From assembly GCA_009691905.1 (NCBI GenBank), contig SIAF01000008.1:1-35984 (forward strand): a DNA stretch of 35,984 bases. The letters run 5' to 3'. Below, one piece after another: positions 15,117 through 23,356 of this stretch. The notes beneath the pieces were generated by a model, which worked only from the letters and a program-made list of their open reading frames with translations, was not told the DNA's origin and searched no databases. A program made the translations under genes and the position numbers. The stretch's first letter is position 1. Each line of letters starts with the position of its first letter. Source of the DNA: Planctomycetaceae bacterium (lineage in GTDB: Bacteria > Planctomycetota > Planctomycetia > Planctomycetales > Planctomycetaceae).

Positions 15117-17303
15117 TCAGGCAACCCGGTCGGCAGCCAGGCTCCGCGCCGGGCGCACCGATCGCAGTCGGCCGGGTGCCGTCGGTTGCAGGTCTTCGGC
15201 TGTGCCAGGACGCCGAACGCGGCGCCAAGCCAGCAGTGCGGGCAACAGCAACAAATCGCCCGCCAGGGTTGCCATCAGCAAAGTGGCCATCAGCACGCCG
15301 AATCGCACGGTCGGTGCGAAGCTGCTCAGGGCCAGCGCCAACATCCCGATGCTGGAGACGACGATCGATTCGAAAATCGGTCCCCCGGTGGTGATCAGCG
15401 CCACACGGACCGCATGCGCGTTGGACCGTCCCTCGGCGGTTTGCTCGAGGTAGCGTACGAGAAAATGAAACGTGCCATCAATCGAGATTCCCAGGGCGAT
15501 GCTGCCCGTCATCATCATGCCGATATCGACCGGGAAACCGATCCAGCCCAGGGTTCCGAACACAATTCCCAGCGGGACGAGGTTGGGGATCATCGCCAGA
15601 AGCATGATTTTGACCGAACGCAGCGCAATGGCCATCACCACCCCGATCACGATAAACGCCGCCGCGAAGCTCTTCCAGAAGCCGTCGAAAATCTCGCGCT
15701 GCGCCTGTTCGAGCAATGGAGCGATTCCGGTGAAGTGAATCGGTTGGCCGGCCGTCTGCCGTTCGAGATCGCGATGCACTTCGTTGAGGGTCTTGCCGGC
15801 GGGAACATTGATCCGCGACGAAATCCGCCAAAGCTGCTGTTCGCCAACGAGAAAATCGTTGTTGCTTTTCTTCGACTCGGCCCGTTGCAGCAGGCTCACC
15901 AGCGCCAACGGATTCTCAGGGAGTTCGTCGGGGAAGAACGATGCCGCCGAGAGCGTATGACGCACGGCGGGATTCCGGCGAATCGTCTGCTCCAGCTCGC
16001 GCACCCGGCTCAGCCGTGCCGCAAACGGCAGGTCGCTGTCGCCAAAGTCAATCACGGCTTCGATCGAGTCGAGGTTGGTCAATTCGTTCTGAATGCGATG
16101 CACGTCGGCGAGAACCTTGCCGTCTTTCGGCAGAAAATCGAGCGGGTCGATTTTCGTTTTGATTCGCGCCAGACCCAGGAATCCGACGATCGCCAGACCG
16201 AGCGCGGCGACGGTCACCACCTTGTGGTGTCCCAACAGCCAGTTTGCCAGCCGTCCGAACCCGAGCCCGTTTTCCCCGACCGTCTCGACTTCAACAGGGG
16301 GAAGCACGGTCAACAAGGCGGGGGTCAAGGCAATGCCGACTACGATGGCGACGACCGCCCCCAGGGTCGAGGCGTAACCGAAATGAGTCACCGGCAGAAT
16401 ATCGGTGACGCTCACCGAAAACAGCCCGATCGTCGTCGTCAGCATCGACACCAGGCACGGCTTCCAGCACAAACGCAACGCCTCGCCGAGCGGGTCTTCC
16501 TTGCCCAGCGAGGCCTTGTAGTAATGAATGACGTGAATCGCTGCTTCCAGCGTAAACACCATGACCATGACCGACAGCGCACCGAGAATGAAGTTCATCT
16601 CGCCGCCGCAGAATTTGAAAATCGTCAGCGTCAGGTTGATGGCCCAGATCGTCAGTCCCAACACCGACAACGACAACTTCCAGTCTTTGGTCCAGTAATA
16701 GAGCAGGCCGGCACACAAGAGCAGTGTGACGATGAAAAACTTCTGGTTCTCGGCCAGGCCACCCAACCGATCGAGTTCGGTGATCAGCACCGGGCCGCCC
16801 GAGAGGCAGATCTGGTCGCCCTGCATGCGGCAGTAGTCGAGTTCGCGGCGAATGTCGTTGACGGTGCCGGCCCGATCTCGAATCCCCGCGTTTGAAAGCA
16901 GCACCACCACGCCGAGGAGTTTGTCGTCGGTCGAAAAGGCCAGTCCTTTGAGCCGCTCGTGGGCCGTTTCGCGACTGACGCCCATTTCGCCCATCATCGT
17001 CTGCAGGCGGTCGGGCGACCAGCAGCAGCGAACCCCGGGCAGGCGATCGAGCCGGCCGCAGATCGATTCGACCAACGTGTCGTCGGCGGCCGACCGTTCG
17101 ACGCCGATCAGAATCACTTCTTCGACACCGAAGTCGCGTTTGAATTGTTCGTAGGTGGCCCGAACCGGCGAATCCTGGGGCAACCAGGTTTCGATGTTGT
17201 TGTTGGCGGGTACCGAGTCGGCCTCGATAAACAGATACGGAGTGCTGAGCACCACGAACCAGAGCAGCGCGGTGCTATATCGTTTGTAAAATCGTGAGAG
17301 CAT
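15117..17303 (-). CDS. MMPL/RND superfamily exporter
   Basis: 728 aa proton-driven inner-membrane exporter of the RND superfamily, MMPL-type. Topology is the classical duplicated one: a first membrane helix (about 10-28), a periplasmic loop, a five-helix bundle (about 190-340), another single helix (365-385), a second loop, and a five-helix bundle (546-692). The second bundle contains GISIDGTFHFLVRY, matching the conserved Asp-bearing helix of the family. MMPL-type proteins usually move lipids or hydrophobic molecules. Its neighbour 145 bp downstream is the reductase/SCP2 fusion, which fits a lipid product. The ATG at 17303 starts directly before the first helix; a GTG at 17366 is possible. 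Substrate unknown. Confidence 0.88.
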   Translation of the reverse strand: MLSRFYKRYSTALLWFVVLSTPYLFIEADSVPANNNIETWLPQDSPVRATYEQFKRDFGVEEVILIGVERSAADDTLVESICGRLDRLPGVRCCWSPDRLQTMMGEMGVSRETAHERLKGLAFSTDDKLLGVVVLLSNAGIRDRAGTVNDIRRELDYCRMQGDQICLSGGPVLITELDRLGGLAENQKFFIVTLLLCAGLLYYWTKDWKLSLSVLGLTIWAINLTLTIFKFCGGEMNFILGALSVMVMVFTLEAAIHVIHYYKASLGKEDPLGEALRLCWKPCLVSMLTTTIGLFSVSVTDILPVTHFGYASTLGAVVAIVVGIALTPALLTVLPPVEVETVGENGLGFGRLANWLLGHHKVVTVAALGLAIVGFLGLARIKTKIDPLDFLPKDGKVLADVHRIQNELTNLDSIEAVIDFGDSDLPFAARLSRVRELEQTIRRNPAVRHTLSAASFFPDELPENPLALVSLLQRAESKKSNNDFLVGEQQLWRISSRINVPAGKTLNEVHRDLERQTAGQPIHFTGIAPLLEQAQREIFDGFWKSFAAAFIVIGVVMAIALRSVKIMLLAMIPNLVPLGIVFGTLGWIGFPVDIGMMMTGSIALGISIDGTFHFLVRYLEQTAEGRSNAHAVRVALITTGGPIFESIVVSSIGMLALALSSFAPTVRFGVLMATLLMATLAGDLLLLPALLAWRRVRRPGTAEDLQPTAPGRLRSVRPARSLAADRVA

Positions 17304-17734
17304 GTCGAATGTCGCAAAAGGTCGACCGAACGAGCGATTGAACGTCGGCGCAGTGCCGGCATTCACCCCCGATCGTGCAGGAGTGTCATCCCTGAATTCT
17401 GCTGCAGAACTTTGCTGACCTGGCGGCGAAATCGATACGCGTCGTTCACCGAAAATCTCGACTCAAACCGCCCGATGGACTTTCAGCATCTGTTGACCAG
17501 ACCGCAAGGTTGAACGCGCGAACGATTTGCCGGCGATCACCCTAAAAGTATCGTGCAACGGCCGAACGCGCCGTCACAGCAAATGACGGCTGGAACCGAC
17601 TGCCGCGACGGCTGGGATCGACAGAAAGCACGACCCGAATCCTTGGCACCCCCGAACAGTGCCTCGCAGATTCGCCAGGCTGCCCAGACGGCAAGGTCGC
17701 CCATGCAGTCGTTTCTCAGTGCTGAAATTGCAAG
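17304..17734. other. 431-bp intergenic region
   Basis: No gene is supported. It separates two minus-strand membrane protein genes. A 7-bp dyad GCCGTCA/TGACGGC (17570-17590, loop 7) is the only structure noticed; no T-run follows it. The exporter promoter is expected near the left side but no clear hexamers were found. Confidence 0.45.
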
Positions 17735-18688
17735 TCAACCGCCCGAATTGCCGCTCGCAAGATTCAAGGATCGAGCGATCCATACCGACGCCAATCCCAA
17801 GGGCAGGCTCAAGGCCGCAAGGCGGACCAGCACCGATCGTCGGCCCGAGAGCCGCGAGGGCGGGCCGAATTCACACAGCCACAGAGCCAGTGGGGCAAAG
17901 GGAATCAACACCAGTCCCAGTGGCGGCTCACGAGGGACCAGGAACCCGGCCAGAATCAGGCCCCCCATCAAAATCGCATACACCGGGACGGCCCCGCGCA
18001 GCGGGCCATCGCTCTGCGGTTTTTTGATGCGAATGACCAGAAAGCAGCCTCCCAAAGTTGCCGCCAGGGCGCCCGCCAACTGACCGAATCGTAAGCTGAC
18101 GGCGATCGCCAGCACCATCGCGCCGCAGAAAGCCGTCAGACACAAACTGGCCGACAGCATCGATCCTGAGACCCGTTTCGCCAAGCCATCCAGCAGAATC
18201 GAAAGCCCCCCGATGCCGGCGGCGAACGCGGCGATGTACCAGCCGCGGACGGGCAACAACGCCGCCCAGCCCGGCACCAGCAGCAGTGCTGCCGCCAGTG
18301 CCAACCCGAGATGCAACGCCCAACGTTCCGACGTGCGGACCCCTTCGGCAAGGCCAACCGGCCCGATCGACAGCGCGATCGCACCACACCAGGGGAGCCA
18401 ATGCCACGTCGCGGTGGGCTTGATTGCAGCGGTCTCCAGAATCGCGAAACCGCCAAAAAAACCGATTCCGCAACCGGCAGCCGCCGCGTAGTGCCGAGCC
18501 ACGTCGCCGGGCACAAACCGCAGGATCGCCCACGTCACAGCCATCGAGATCGCAGCCGGCGCCAAGACTGACTGGGCAATCGCTGTGATGACGACCTGCA
18601 TGACCGCCGGACCGATTCGATAACGTGCCATCCCGCGAATGCCTGGCACCGGCGCAATACATCGACACATCTCAAACGGAGGCGTCAT
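17735..18688 (-). CDS. Polytopic membrane protein of unknown function
   Basis: 317 aa, with roughly nine to ten predicted membrane helices through most of its length and few charged residues. No catalytic or transport motif was recognised; Pro/Gly-rich turns separate the helices. Third-position GC is high and hydrophobic periodicity is regular, which supports a real gene. The start is uncertain: ATG at 18688 has GGGAGGGAG about 13 nt upstream, whereas ATGs at 18631 and 18601 would begin just before the first helix. It lies 159 bp downstream of the YceI/EF-hand gene on the same strand. Confidence 0.65.
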   Translation of the reverse strand: MTPPFEMCRCIAPVPGIRGMARYRIGPAVMQVVITAIAQSVLAPAAISMAVTWAILRFVPGDVARHYAAAAGCGIGFFGGFAILETAAIKPTATWHWLPWCGAIALSIGPVGLAEGVRTSERWALHLGLALAAALLLVPGWAALLPVRGWYIAAFAAGIGGLSILLDGLAKRVSGSMLSASLCLTAFCGAMVLAIAVSLRFGQLAGALAATLGGCFLVIRIKKPQSDGPLRGAVPVYAILMGGLILAGFLVPREPPLGLVLIPFAPLALWLCEFGPPSRLSGRRSVLVRLAALSLPLGLASVWIARSLNLASGNSGG

Positions 18689-18847
18689 TGCGCAGGTTAT
18701 TCTCCCTCCCCCCTTTGCGGGGAGGCGAGACGCACGAAGTGTAGATACCAGTGCTTGGGTTGGAGGGACTACCGGCGAGAATCGAATACGAACTTCCCAA
18801 ACAGCACGTACAGTCGATCCGGCGGTTGTCGGACAGTTGTTCGTCGT

Positions 18848-19885
18848 TCAGGGATTCTGCGCGGGAGGCGCCTCGGATTTGGCTCCGCGTGGACCGCCAC
18901 CCGGGGGCCCGCCGGGACCGCGACCGCCTCCTTGCTGCACGATCGCTTTCATCCGCTCCTGAAATTCTTCCAGGGTCACCGCGCCGTCCTTGTCGGTATC
19001 GACGGCTTCAAGATTCTGCCGCATGCGATCGGGGATCTCATCGCCCGCGAGCTTGCCGTCGCCGTCAGTGTCCCAATTCTCGAACATGGCGACCACGGGA
19101 TCGGGATTTCCGCGACCACCCGGGCCACCCGGACCGCCTTGACCACCCGGGCCACCGCGTCCAGGTCCACCGCGAGGCCCGCCGGGACCGCCCCCCATCT
19201 TCGGTGCCGTCTTGTCGCCGATCACGACGGACAGTTCGACTTTCTTGTCAATGCTGTCGGTGCCGAAATTTAGCCCGAAGTCGGTCCGGTCGATGCTGAA
19301 TCGCGCCGTGAGGGTCAACCCGTCTTCGCCGACTTTGATCGTGGCCGGAAAGCTGATCGGCTTGGTGACGCCGTGCAGCGTCAGGTCGCCGTTGATCGTG
19401 CCGGCATTTTTGACGTCGATACTGGTCGATTTGAACGACGCCTGCGGATGTTCATTGGTGTCGAAGAAATCGGGCCCACCCAGATGGGTCGTGAGCTGCG
19501 GCATCTGGGTCCAGAGTGACTCCGTATCAATTTCGATCGAAACCGATTTGAGCGTTTTGCCGACGGGATCGATCTGGGCCTGACCGGTGAACTTCTCGAA
19601 GCCACCCAGCCGCGGATCGGGCTGTTTCGGCGGCAGGTGCTCGCACAGGAATTCAACCTTCGTATTCTGAGGGTCCAGCGTCGCCACGCCGGCTTCCAGC
19701 GGGACCGGTTTCAGTTCGTCAGGAATCGAGAATTCAGGTGCCGCTCCCGGTCCCATTCCCAGACCACCACCCGGCATAATGATTGCCGGTTTGACGTTGC
19801 CGGTCTCGGCCGCTTTCTTGGCATCGTCACCGCAGCCGACTGCCAGCAGGCAGGCCAGCGCCCCGCATATGAAAGACCGTCTCAT
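18848..19885 (-). CDS. YceI-domain lipoprotein with Gly-rich linker and EF-hands
   Basis: 345 aa. A lipoprotein signal ends at the lipobox LAVGC (Cys18). Residues about 66-225 form a YceI domain, an extended lipocalin-like barrel that binds isoprenoid or other lipids; typical motifs are DFFDTNEHPQASFKS (139-153), GDLTLHGVTKPI (166-177) and RTDFGLNFG (200-208). A linker of GGPGG-type repeats (231-259) joins it to two canonical EF-hand loops, DTDGDGKLAGDE (272-283) and DTDKDGAVTLEE (296-307), which should bind calcium. A second Gly/Pro-rich tail ends the protein. Calcium could control lipid binding or anchoring to the surface. GGGGAA precedes the ATG at 19885. Each part is well supported; the combined role is inference. 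Confidence 0.88.
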   Translation of the reverse strand: MRRSFICGALACLLAVGCGDDAKKAAETGNVKPAIIMPGGGLGMGPGAAPEFSIPDELKPVPLEAGVATLDPQNTKVEFLCEHLPPKQPDPRLGGFEKFTGQAQIDPVGKTLKSVSIEIDTESLWTQMPQLTTHLGGPDFFDTNEHPQASFKSTSIDVKNAGTINGDLTLHGVTKPISFPATIKVGEDGLTLTARFSIDRTDFGLNFGTDSIDKKVELSVVIGDKTAPKMGGGPGGPRGGPGRGGPGGQGGPGGPGGRGNPDPVVAMFENWDTDGDGKLAGDEIPDRMRQNLEAVDTDKDGAVTLEEFQERMKAIVQQGGGRGPGGPPGGGPRGAKSEAPPAQNP

Positions 19886-19899
19886 CGCATTTCCCCGCT

Positions 19900-19927
19900 A
19901 AAGAACAAGCCAGAAAGAACAAGCCAG
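19900..19927. repeat. 14-bp perfect tandem duplication
   Basis: AAAGAACAAGCCAG occurs twice head to tail (19900-19913 and 19914-19927), 15 bp upstream of the YceI/EF-hand start, so it lies in the 5' leader or promoter of that gene. A recent slippage event is the simplest origin. Confidence 0.85.
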
Positions 19928-19986
19928 ATCGACCACGAACGCCTAGATGCTAACCGGCTCAACCCGACGATGCAATCGTTGCCGGT

Positions 19987-20190
19987 TCAAGACGCGGCGA
20001 GATCAGACGATGGGGAGGAATCGGCCGCGAGCAGTTTCGGCAGCGGGACGGGCCGCAGCATTTCGGCCATCTCGATCGCCAGTGCGTCGAACTCTCGAGG
20101 AGAACAGCCGACCACGACCGCAAACGGCGCCTGCCTGGGCATCTCGTTGACGATCCACGAGGTCGCAGCCAATGCCAGCCCGTGCGGCAA
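19987..20190 (-). CDS. Possible small ORF directly after sulP, same frame
   Basis: The reading frame of the SulP gene continues for 67 codons after its TAA (20191-20193) without another stop, with coding-like third positions. It would need a TTG start at 20190 or an ATG at 20142 (MPRQAPFAVVVGCSPREFDA). The sequence is hydrophobic at first and acidic later; no family was recognised. It may be a small gene, a decayed C-terminal extension of the transporter cut off by a stop, or chance in GC-rich DNA. No ribosome binding site was noticed. Confidence 0.25.
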   Translation of the reverse strand: MPHGLALAATSWIVNEMPRQAPFAVVVGCSPREFDALAIEMAEMLRPVPLPKLLAADSSPSSDLAAS

Positions 20191-21837
20191 TTATCTGGCC
20201 TTTTTGCGGGCGGCGAACGGGTGGTGCGACAAAGTCTGATGATCATCGAGTCCCTTGATGACCAGCGAGCAATCGCGTTCGTCGAATTCCCGCTGCAAGG
20301 CATGCAGCCGCTCCATGACGGTGTGATCGACGAGCCGCGTCTCTGAAAGATCGAGTACGACATCCGTTGAATCACCTGCGCGCTCGATCTCGCGTTTCAG
20401 TCCGATCCAACTGCTGAAGGTGGCAGAGCCTCCCACCGTCAGAACCGTCCTGTCGGTCGCCGGTTGCTCAACCGTCACCGGAGATCGGAACAGCGATCGT
20501 ACCGGGGCACCGTTAAACACGTGAATTGCGAATTTGAGCGCGATGCCGATGCCGATGCCCAGAAGGAGATCGGTCCACAGGATGGCCAGAACTGTGACCA
20601 CAAAGACGGCCAATTGCTCTTTGCCGATGTGGTACACGTGGATGAACTCGCGCGGCGACGCGAGACGAAACCCGGTGTAAACCAGCATCGCGGCCAGGGC
20701 AGCGAGCGGGATTTCATGGATCAGTCCGGGCACGAGGGCGACAAACAACAACAGAAACACTCCGTGCCACATGTCGGCATAGCGCGTTCGCGCACCATTA
20801 TCGATGTTGGCTTTGCTGCGAACGATTTCGGAGATCATCGGCAGGCCGCCGATCATCGCGCACGCAAGATTGGCGATCCCCACGGCCAGGAGGTCACGAT
20901 TAAAATTGGTCTTGCGGCGCCAGGGATCGATCAGATCGATGGCCTTGGCGCTGAGCAGCGATTCGAGGCTGCCAATCAGGGTGAACATCACCACCCATTT
21001 CCATCCGGCCAGCGTCTGCAAGCCCGAAAAATCCGGGAAGGTGATCGCGGTGAACAAGTTCTTCGGCACATCGACCAGATAGGCGGGCCCCATCCCGAAA
21101 ATATGGCCCCCGAACGAATACGTGTGTTCGTGATCGAGGTCGAAATACAGACCCACCGGAACTGCCAGAAGGATCACGAGCATCGGAGCGGGAACGATAC
21201 GCGCCCAGCGTAATTTGATCAGCGGCAGCGTAAACAGCAGAACCAGACTCGTCAGGCCGATCCACGCGATTTCGGGATTCCAGTTCTGAATCGAATGGGG
21301 GATTTCCGCGAGGAGCTGCAGCGGCTCATGGGACTCGGGCTTGACGCCGAACACCGTATGGATCTGCTTGGACATGATGATCACGCCGATGGCCGACAGC
21401 ATCCCGTGAACCACCGACGTGGGGAAGAACTCGCTCAGGATGCCCGAACGCATCAGCGCCAAAGCGATTTGCAGAACCCCGGCCGCAACGCCCACCCCCA
21501 GTGCCATACGATACGCCCGCAAATCGGCGTCAGGATCAACCCCGCTCGTGAAGCCGAACTCGGTCACTGCACCGAGTGCGATCACAATCAGTCCGGCAGC
21601 GGGACCCTTAATGGTCAGCTCCGAATTGCTGAGCAGGCTGCACAGAATGCTGCCCACGACCGCGGTGAATACTCCCGCAATTGCGGGATATCCACAAGCC
21701 AGAGAAATCCCCAGACACAACGGCAGCGCCATCAGAAATACCAGAAACCCGGCGTTCGCATCATACCGAAAGTTGGAAAGCAGCCCGCGAAAATCGGAAC
21801 AAGGAACATCGGTGCGCGAAGAACTGGGGTTGCTCAT
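20191..21837 (-). CDS. SulP family anion transporter with STAS domain
   Basis: 548 aa. Inner-membrane SulP/SLC26 transporter for sulfate, bicarbonate or other anions. The N-terminal membrane part (about 20-440) has the SulP start NFRYDANAGFLVFLMALPLCLG, PAAGLIVIALGAVTE, and the helix GSLESLLSAKAID near 285. A short STAS domain follows (about 455-535) with VVLDLSETRLVDHTVMERL, the strand-loop-helix that binds nucleotides or partners. The end DHQTLSHHPFAARKKAR looks like a natural SulP terminus. Bicarbonate transport is plausible for this subgroup, but no carbonic anhydrase gene is nearby. It is divergent from argJ across 288 bp. Confidence 0.9.
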   Translation of the reverse strand: MSNPSSSRTDVPCSDFRGLLSNFRYDANAGFLVFLMALPLCLGISLACGYPAIAGVFTAVVGSILCSLLSNSELTIKGPAAGLIVIALGAVTEFGFTSGVDPDADLRAYRMALGVGVAAGVLQIALALMRSGILSEFFPTSVVHGMLSAIGVIIMSKQIHTVFGVKPESHEPLQLLAEIPHSIQNWNPEIAWIGLTSLVLLFTLPLIKLRWARIVPAPMLVILLAVPVGLYFDLDHEHTYSFGGHIFGMGPAYLVDVPKNLFTAITFPDFSGLQTLAGWKWVVMFTLIGSLESLLSAKAIDLIDPWRRKTNFNRDLLAVGIANLACAMIGGLPMISEIVRSKANIDNGARTRYADMWHGVFLLLFVALVPGLIHEIPLAALAAMLVYTGFRLASPREFIHVYHIGKEQLAVFVVTVLAILWTDLLLGIGIGIALKFAIHVFNGAPVRSLFRSPVTVEQPATDRTVLTVGGSATFSSWIGLKREIERAGDSTDVVLDLSETRLVDHTVMERLHALQREFDERDCSLVIKGLDDHQTLSHHPFAARKKAR

Positions 21838-21881
21838 TCGGTGGGATTTCGCAGAAGCGATACACTGGTATCAGCAGGTCG

Positions 21882-21887
21882 ATTATA
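21882..21887 (-). promoter_or_regulatory. Possible -10 element of the SulP gene
   Basis: On the minus strand a perfect TATAAT lies 45 bp upstream of the SulP ATG. The expected -35 position has no good match. Just downstream (21859-21872) a short dyad GATAC-actg-GTATC lies in the leader and could be an operator. Confidence 0.4.
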
Positions 21888-22059
21888 TCCACGGATCGTC
21901 GCGTAACCTTGACACACAGATTACATTTCAGCAAGCTTCCGCGGTCCGTTGGCGACCAGGCATCTTCCTTATGGTTCCGTTAGCCCGCGGCGAGTCACTC
22001 TCCCGCATCGCTCTTGCCCGCGCCGCCGGTTCGATTTTCCCTATTCGGCGTGAATCGAC

Positions 22060-22065
22060 TATACT
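22060..22065 (+). promoter_or_regulatory. Possible -10 element of argJ
   Basis: TATACT lies 60 bp upstream of the argJ ATG. No convincing -35 hexamer is seen 16-18 bp upstream, so this call is weak. Confidence 0.3.
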
Positions 22066-22125
22066 CGTCCGCTGCCCGGTCGATCCGTTTTACGCCGGCT
22101 CGGTTCGTATTGGAAACAATGGCTC

Positions 22126-23331
22126 ATGACTGACAAAGAGACGATTCCCCTGCCCATGGGCTTTCAGGCAGCCGGCGTCCATTGCGGGCTGAAAAAAGAC
22201 CCGACGCAATACGATCTGTCGCTGTTCGTTTCGACGACCCCGGCCACCAGCGCGGGCGTCTTTACGACGAATCTCGTCAACGGGGCGCCGGTCAAAGTCT
22301 CGCGCAGTCGCGTCCCCCGCGCCACGACTCGCGGCATCGTGATCAATTCGGGAAACGCCAACGCCTGCACCGGCGACCGCGGAATCGACGACGCCCGCTG
22401 GATGACGGGCCTGCTCGCCCGCGAGCTGGGCTGCCCCGACGACGACGTGCTCGTTTGCTCGACCGGGGTCATCGGCTGTTTTCTGCCGCGCGAACCGCTG
22501 ACGACCGGCATCCCGGCCGCTTACGGACAACTGGCGGCGACACCCGTCGCCCTGCTCAGCGCGGCGTGCGGGATCATGACGACCGATACGTTTCCCAAGC
22601 AGGCGACCCGCATCAGTGAAATCGGCGAGAAGCTCGTCCGGGCCAGCGGCGTCGCTAAAGGGGCCGCCATGATCGCCCCGAACATGGCCACCATGCTGTC
22701 GGTGATCTTGACCGACGCCACGCTGACGCCGACCGACGCCGACGCGATGCTCAGGCACGCCGTCAATCGCAGTTTCAACTGCATCAGCGTCGAAGGGCAC
22801 ATGAGCACCAGCGATACGGTGCTGCTGTTGGCCAACGGCGCAGCCGGCAGCGAGCCCCGTTCGAGGCACGAACGGACGCGCTTGCAGCAAATGATCGACG
22901 AAGTGGCCGCCGATCTGGCCGAGGCGATCATCCGCGATGCCGAGGGAACCGATCACGAAATTACGATCGACGTTCGCGGGCTGCGAACGCACGATGAGGC
23001 GTACCGCATCGCCAAAGCGGTCGCCGAATCGCCGCTGGTCAAAACGGCGATCGCCGGAGGCGACCCCAACTGGGGCCGCATCGTTTCGGCAGTGGGCTAT
23101 GCCGGCGTCGTTCTGGAAGAGAAAGACATCACGCTGCGACTCAACGATGTGCTGCTGTACAAGTCGGGGGTACCGCTGCCGTTTCGGGCCGACGAGGTCT
23201 CGGCCGGAATCAAAAACAACCGCCGCGTGCATATTGAGCTGGAGTTCGCGCTGGGCCCTGAGGCGCTGCGGTTCTGGACGTGCGATTTGACGGCCGAGTA
23301 CGTGCGTCTCAATGCCGACTACACAACTTGA
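22126..23331 (+). CDS. argJ: ArgJ, glutamate N-acetyltransferase / ornithine acetyltransferase
   Basis: 401 aa, full length. ArgJ transfers acetyl from N-acetylornithine to glutamate in the cyclic arginine pathway; some forms also use acetyl-CoA. The precursor cleaves itself before the catalytic Thr: [14 protein letters not shown] places it at Thr189. Other family motifs are [10 protein letters not shown] (74-83), CSTGVIG (111-117), the block around [16 protein letters not shown] (216-231) and [17 protein letters not shown] near 315. No other arg gene is in the window. putA follows 25 bp downstream on the same strand, suggesting shared transcription. Whether it is mono- or bifunctional cannot be told here. 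Confidence 0.96.
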   Translation: MTDKETIPLPMGFQAAGVHCGLKKDPTQYDLSLFVSTTPATSAGVFTTNLVNGAPVKVSRSRVPRATTRGIVINSGNANACTGDRGIDDARWMTGLLARELGCPDDDVLVCSTGVIGCFLPREPLTTGIPAAYGQLAATPVALLSAACGIMTTDTFPKQATRISEIGEKLVRASGVAKGAAMIAPNMATMLSVILTDATLTPTDADAMLRHAVNRSFNCISVEGHMSTSDTVLLLANGAAGSEPRSRHERTRLQQMIDEVAADLAEAIIRDAEGTDHEITIDVRGLRTHDEAYRIAKAVAESPLVKTAIAGGDPNWGRIVSAVGYAGVVLEEKDITLRLNDVLLYKSGVPLPFRADEVSAGIKNNRRVHIELEFALGPEALRFWTCDLTAEYVRLNADYTT

Positions 23332-23356
23332 TTGAGCGCGGGGACCAATATCAGGA

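Noticed and set aside
14973-16895. 640-codon open frame on the plus strand
   Set aside because: It lies wholly opposite the well-supported RND exporter and reductase genes. Its product is Gln/Arg/His-rich with no domain, as expected for a GC-rich antisense frame.
20191-21837. SulP gene as a bicarbonate transporter of a carbon-concentrating system
   Set aside because: No carbonic anhydrase or related gene lies in the window; kept as an anion transporter of unknown specificity.
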